A stretch of 9,748 nucleotides of DNA from CAZXCK01 sp964639225 (GTDB lineage: Bacteria > Chloroflexota > Anaerolineae > Aggregatilineales > Phototrophicaceae): contig CAZXCK010000146.1 in assembly GCA_964639225.1 (NCBI GenBank), forward strand, positions 1 through 9,748, written 5' to 3'. Position 1 is the stretch's first letter. Every line of letters starts with the position of its first letter. Below, piece after piece: positions 6,774 through 9,748 of the stretch. A model generated the notes under the pieces. It saw only the letters and a program-made list of their open reading frames with translations, was not told the origin of the DNA and made no database searches. A program made the position numbers and the translations under genes.

Positions 6774-8177
6774 TCACCCCGTTACCGGCTCCAGCCGCGC
6801 CGTGAAGTGACGCAGCACCGGAGCCTGCCACACGATGCGATGGCCGGGGACCATCGCCTTACGCTCGTTGATGGCGATGATGATCTCCGCCAGATAATCG
6901 ACATGGCTCTGTGTATACACGCGGCGCGGGAAGGCCAGCCGCACCAGGTCCATTGGCGCGGGGACCTCGCTGCCGTCCGGCTGCCGCCCGAACATCACCG
7001 AGCCGATCTCCACACCGCGCACCCCGCCCACCAGATACAGCGCGTTGACCAGCGACCACGCCGGATACTGCTCGTCGGGGATGTGGGACAGCATAGCGCG
7101 CGCGTCGATGTAGATGGCGTGGCCGCCGGGCGGCTGCACAATGGGCACGCTCGCCGCCGTGATCTTGTCGGCCAGGTAGGCCGTCGAGCGGATGCGGTAG
7201 CGCAGGTAGTCCTCGTTGAGCGCCTCGTATAAGCCCTGAGCGACGGCTTCCAGGTCGTAACCGGCCATGCCGCCATAAGTCGGGAAACCCTCGGTCAGAA
7301 TCAGCAGATTGCGACATTTGAGCGCCAGTTCGTCGTCGTTAAGCGCCAGGAATCCGCCAATATTCGCCATGCCGTCCTTTTTGGCGCTCATGGTGCAGCC
7401 GTCGGCGTAGCTGAACATCTCGCGGGCGATCTCGATGGGCGTTTTGTCGGCGTAACCTTCCTCGCGCGTCTTGATGAACCATGCGTTTTCGGCGAAGCGG
7501 CAGGCGTCCAGGAAGAACGGCAGGCCGTACTCGTGGGCGACCTCGCTCACCGCGCGGATGTTGGCCATGCTCACCGGCTGGCCGCCGCCGGAGTTGTTGG
7601 TCACCGTCAGCATGACGCAGGGGATGTTCGCCACGCCCACCTCTTCGATGGCGGCCCGCAGCGCGTCGATGTCCATATTGCCCTTAAACGGGTGGATCGT
7701 CTGCGGCTGGCGGCCTTCCGGGATGACCAGATCGCGCGCCCAGCCGCCCAGGTATTCGATGTTGGCGCGGGTGGTGTCGAAGTGGGTATTGTTGGGCACG
7801 ATCTTGGTTTTATCCACCAGATTGCTGAACAGAATATGCTCGGCGGCGCGGCCCTGATGCGTGGGGATCACATGCTTATAGCCGGTGATGTCCTTCACCG
7901 CATCCTCGAAGCGGAAGTAAGAGCGCGACCCGGCGTACGACTCGTCGCTGGCGATCATACCCGCCCACTGCTGGGCAGACATAGCACCGGTGCCGCTGTC
8001 GGTCAGCAGGTCGATGAGGACGTGCTCGGAGCGCAGCAGAAACGGATTGTAACCGGCCTCGGCCAGCGCCTCGACGCGCTGCTGCGGCGTGGTCGTCTGG
8101 ATTGGTTCCACCGAACGGATGCGAAACGGCTCGATGATGGTTTTGACAACCGGCTGATCGTAGAAATTGGGGGACAT
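6774..8177 (-). CDS. tnaA: Tryptophanase (tryptophan indole-lyase)
   Basis: A 467-residue PLP-dependent beta-eliminating lyase converting L-tryptophan to indole, pyruvate and ammonia in the cytoplasm. The PLP lysine is Lys267 in SAKKDG; Asp224 and Arg227 in DACRFAE, SYAGSRSY (80-87) and FPTYGG (298-303) are family landmarks. Tyrosine phenol-lyase is close in sequence, and parts here (NIGGFLALND, PRRVYT) look like it, but the three specificity positions are tryptophanase-like. These are Asp134 in FDTT (Thr in phenol-lyase), Ile391 in VEIGS (Arg in phenol-lyase) and His457 in LRHFTA (Phe in phenol-lyase). The length is typical and full. AAAGGA lies 7 bases before the ATG. It lies 110 bases after the kinase gene on the same strand with a candidate promoter between. 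I found no TnaC-like leader peptide and no tryptophan permease gene in the window, so the attenuation known in E. coli is not evident. Confidence 0.92.
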   Translation of the reverse strand: MSPNFYDQPVVKTIIEPFRIRSVEPIQTTTPQQRVEALAEAGYNPFLLRSEHVLIDLLTDSGTGAMSAQQWAGMIASDESYAGSRSYFRFEDAVKDITGYKHVIPTHQGRAAEHILFSNLVDKTKIVPNNTHFDTTRANIEYLGGWARDLVIPEGRQPQTIHPFKGNMDIDALRAAIEEVGVANIPCVMLTVTNNSGGGQPVSMANIRAVSEVAHEYGLPFFLDACRFAENAWFIKTREEGYADKTPIEIAREMFSYADGCTMSAKKDGMANIGGFLALNDDELALKCRNLLILTEGFPTYGGMAGYDLEAVAQGLYEALNEDYLRYRIRSTAYLADKITAASVPIVQPPGGHAIYIDARAMLSHIPDEQYPAWSLVNALYLVGGVRGVEIGSVMFGRQPDGSEVPAPMDLVRLAFPRRVYTQSHVDYLAEIIIAINERKAMVPGHRIVWQAPVLRHFTARLEPVTG

Positions 8178-8229
8178 GCGTAAATCCTTTTTTGTGGTGA
8201 CTCATTTTTGCGTGTGAGATTTGTTGTTG

Positions 8230-8235
8230 ATTGTA
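8230..8235 (-). promoter_or_regulatory. Candidate -10 box upstream of tryptophanase
   Basis: The minus strand reads TACAAT, one base off TATAAT, about 52 bases before the tnaA ATG. No convincing -35 box is found 16-18 bases upstream (GC-rich sequence there), so an activator or a non-standard promoter would be needed. The AT-rich leader after it (many CAA and A-runs) contrasts with the GC-rich genes around it. Confidence 0.3.
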
Positions 8236-8287
8236 GCGCCTGCGCGATAGTCCACGCCACAGGCCGCGAGATGCAGCCAGGGCTGCT

Positions 8288-9211
8288 TTATCCACTCATG
8301 GCGCGCAGATGCTCCAGGCGGCGGTCGCGTTCGGCGGGCGGGCAGGCGTCAGGGTCGAGCACGCCCACCGTCTCGATGCAGAACGACGCCGACACCGCGC
8401 CCAGCAGCGCTGCCTCGAACAGGTCGTAACCGCGCCGCAGCCCCACCAGCAGACCGCCGCAGTAAGTGTTACCGGCTCCGGTCTGGTCGGCGATCTGTGT
8501 TACCGGGACCGCCCCCACCCAACGCGGCTGCGGCGCGTCCCGCGTGGCCACCAGCGAGCCATCCGCGCCCATGCGCAGGGCCACCGCCGCCGCGCCGTCA
8601 TCCAGCATGGCGGCGATCAACTCGCCAGCGTCACGCAGACCATATACCGCCTGCGCTTCGGGCAGGTTAGGCGAAACGACCGCCAGCGCGTCCCGGCTCA
8701 GTATGTCGCGCATCGCCTGCCGCTGGCTGGCGTGCATCGTCAGCGCGTTCGGTTCCCATAGTTTGAGGCCGGGCGCGGCGTCCAGCCAGGGCCGGATGCC
8801 GTCGAATGTTTGCAGCAGGTAGAAGGCGGCGCTGTGCCGGTAGACATCCGGCAGATCGTCGGGGCGGGTGCCGCTGACAAACGGCTCGATCTGTGCCACG
8901 CGGTGGACTTCGGTGCGCTTGCCATCGGCCTCAAAAAGCTGCCAGGCGCGAATCTGCGGCTGATCCAGGCGCACCAGCCCGCGCAGGTCCAGGTGACGGG
9001 CCAGCCGCGCCTCGACAGCGGGCGGCAGTCCGTCACCGGCGTAGGCGCTCAGGCCCGGACGCTCGCCCCACAGCGCCGCGCCCATCAGCGCGTGGACCGT
9101 GCCACCGCCGAGCTGGCCCATATGAGTGCGCCCGTCCGGCAGCACGATATCATCGATAAAGACTGACCCCACGCCGACGATGGCGGGGGCGGAGTCGTCC
9201 GCGACGGCCAT
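8288..9211 (-). CDS. PfkB-family sugar kinase, probable pseudouridine kinase (divergent, GAGN motif)
   Basis: A 307-residue ribokinase-fold protein. The N-terminal GVGSVFIDDIVLPDG (about 13-27) and GGGTVHALMGAALWG (about 35-49) form the usual substrate-side start. LWEPNA (151-156), VVSPNLPEAQAV (about 178-189), RMGADGS (213-219) and DQTGAGNTYCGG (242-253) follow in PfkB order. In most PfkB enzymes the last motif is DTxGAGD, its final Asp being the catalytic base; here it is Asn248 (AAC at 8470-8468). The overall pattern (RAWQLFEADGKR, LWEP, GAGN) is closer to the Mak32-like PfkB branch than to typical PsuK. GGTGA lies 8 bases before the ATG, inside the end of psuG, and the gap to psuG is only 3 bases, so coupled expression is likely. 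The neighbour suggests phosphorylation of pseudouridine to its 5'-phosphate; this is inferred from context and another sugar or nucleoside is possible. Confidence 0.78.
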   Translation of the reverse strand: MAVADDSAPAIVGVGSVFIDDIVLPDGRTHMGQLGGGTVHALMGAALWGERPGLSAYAGDGLPPAVEARLARHLDLRGLVRLDQPQIRAWQLFEADGKRTEVHRVAQIEPFVSGTRPDDLPDVYRHSAAFYLLQTFDGIRPWLDAAPGLKLWEPNALTMHASQRQAMRDILSRDALAVVSPNLPEAQAVYGLRDAGELIAAMLDDGAAAVALRMGADGSLVATRDAPQPRWVGAVPVTQIADQTGAGNTYCGGLLVGLRRGYDLFEAALLGAVSASFCIETVGVLDPDACPPAERDRRLEHLRAMSG

Positions 9212-9214
9212 GCG

Positions 9215-9748
9215 CTAATTCACCAGCGCCAGCGCGATGTGCGCGCCGACACCGGCATTATTGACCAGCAGCGCCCGGTTGGCCCGCCGCGACTCGTCCC
9301 CGGTCAGTTCGGCGACACGCGCCAACACGAACGGCGTCACCGCCTTGCCGACAATGCCCTGCGCCTCGGCCTCGTCGGTGGCCTGGCGGATGGCGCGCTC
9401 GGCGGTCTGCTCGTCGAGTTCGTCGGCTTCCGGCAACGGCACGCCGATCAGAAAGCCGTGCGTCGCGTTGAGATGCGCGGCGGCGGTCATGATCTGCGCC
9501 ACCTGCTGCGGCGAGTCCACGCGCACATCGACCGGCAGACCGCTGGACCGGCTGTAGAAAGCGGGCAGCGTATCCGTCTGGTAACCGATAACCGGCACGC
9601 CCTGCGTCTCCAGCACTTCGAGCGTCAGCGGCAGGTCGAGGATGGACTTGGCCCCAGCGGAGACCACGGCCACTGGCGTCCGGCCCAGTTCCAGCAGGTC
9701 AGCGGAGACATCGAACGGGTGGCCGCGATGCACGCCGCCGATGCCGCC
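9215..9748 (-). CDS. psuG: Pseudouridine-5'-phosphate glycosidase, C-terminal part (cut by the window edge)
   Basis: The last 177 or so codons of an indigoidine-synthase-A-type glycosidase of about 300 residues; the N-terminal part lies beyond 9748. The frame is open to the edge and begins GGIGGVHRG, a family motif, so an apparent GTG at 9733 is an internal Val and not a start. The enzyme cleaves the C-C glycosidic bond of pseudouridine 5'-phosphate to uracil and ribose 5-phosphate. Visible landmarks are FDVSADL, SAGAKSILDLP whose Lys (AAG at 9648-9646) matches the Schiff-base Lys of E. coli PsuG, GYQTDTLPAFYSR, KAVTPFVLARVAELT, and NNAGVGAHIA near the C-terminus with the conserved Asn pair. 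The TAG stop is 3 bases before the kinase ATG. Together the pair reads as pseudouridine salvage or catabolism; a transporter, if any, would have to be outside the window. Confidence 0.93.
   Translation of the reverse strand, partial: GGIGGVHRGHPFDVSADLLELGRTPVAVVSAGAKSILDLPLTLEVLETQGVPVIGYQTDTLPAFYSRSSGLPVDVRVDSPQQVAQIMTAAAHLNATHGFLIGVPLPEADELDEQTAERAIRQATDEAEAQGIVGKAVTPFVLARVAELTGDESRRANRALLVNNAGVGAHIALALVN

Noticed and set aside
7533..8183. Open frame of 216 codons on the plus strand opposite tryptophanase
   Set aside because: Antisense shadow of a firmly identified enzyme.
8273..8288. Small inverted repeat (GCAGCC/GGCTGC) just after the kinase stop, considered as a terminator
   Set aside because: The stem is six pairs with a 2-base loop and no T-run follows, too weak to call.
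7876..8295. Open frame starting in the kinase end and running through the tnaA leader, considered as a TnaC-like leader peptide
   Set aside because: It is 139 codons long, overlaps deep into tnaA in another frame, and lacks the short Trp...Pro-stop layout of TnaC. An internal ATG just before tnaA also has no early stop.

Overview
The window is high-GC bacterial chromosomal DNA (roughly 60% G+C by eye) with tightly packed metabolic genes. No rRNA, tRNA, CRISPR array, insertion sequence, integrase or phage gene was seen. The gene set fits a Chloroflexota (Anaerolineae-type) genome: a TIGR03960-type radical SAM protein, a GT-C sugar transferase of the 'HHPP...HDYY' type, a bacterial COG2403 GTPase-like protein and a tryptophanase. 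That placement is inferred from gene content and was not tested by any search.

Layout. Positions 34-5027 hold three minus-strand genes. In transcription order they are a radical SAM/B12-binding-fold protein that ends in a clear intrinsic terminator, a polytopic GT-C glycosyltransferase starting at TTG, and a cyclic-2,3-diphosphoglycerate-synthetase-like P-loop protein with its own probable extended -10 promoter. Positions 5106-6719 hold a divergent plus-strand pair with only 3 bases between the genes: an exported beta-propeller (WD40-like) protein and a DinB/YfiT-type putative metalloenzyme. A perfect 14-bp inverted repeat lies between this pair and the convergent block that follows. Positions 6774-9748 hold three more minus-strand genes. 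In transcription order they are psuG (pseudouridine-5'-phosphate glycosidase, cut by the right window edge), a PfkB-type sugar kinase coupled to it with a 3-base gap, and, after 110 bases containing a possible promoter, tryptophanase.

How the genes may work together. The psuG-pfkB pair is the expected two-step pseudouridine salvage route: the kinase makes pseudouridine 5'-phosphate and PsuG splits it to uracil and ribose 5-phosphate. The kinase is divergent, however, with Asn where PfkB enzymes normally have the catalytic Asp. Tryptophanase carries all three residues that separate it from tyrosine phenol-lyase, so indole, pyruvate and ammonia from tryptophan is the likely reaction. The other genes are not obviously one pathway.

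Nothing here amounts to a clear new multi-gene system. The most unusual points are the GAGN kinase beside psuG, the cDPG-synthetase-like gene in a probable bacterium, the stand-alone TIGR03960-type protein with two CX3CX2C clusters, and the coupled propeller-DinB cassette. No stretch over 300 bases lacks a gene.
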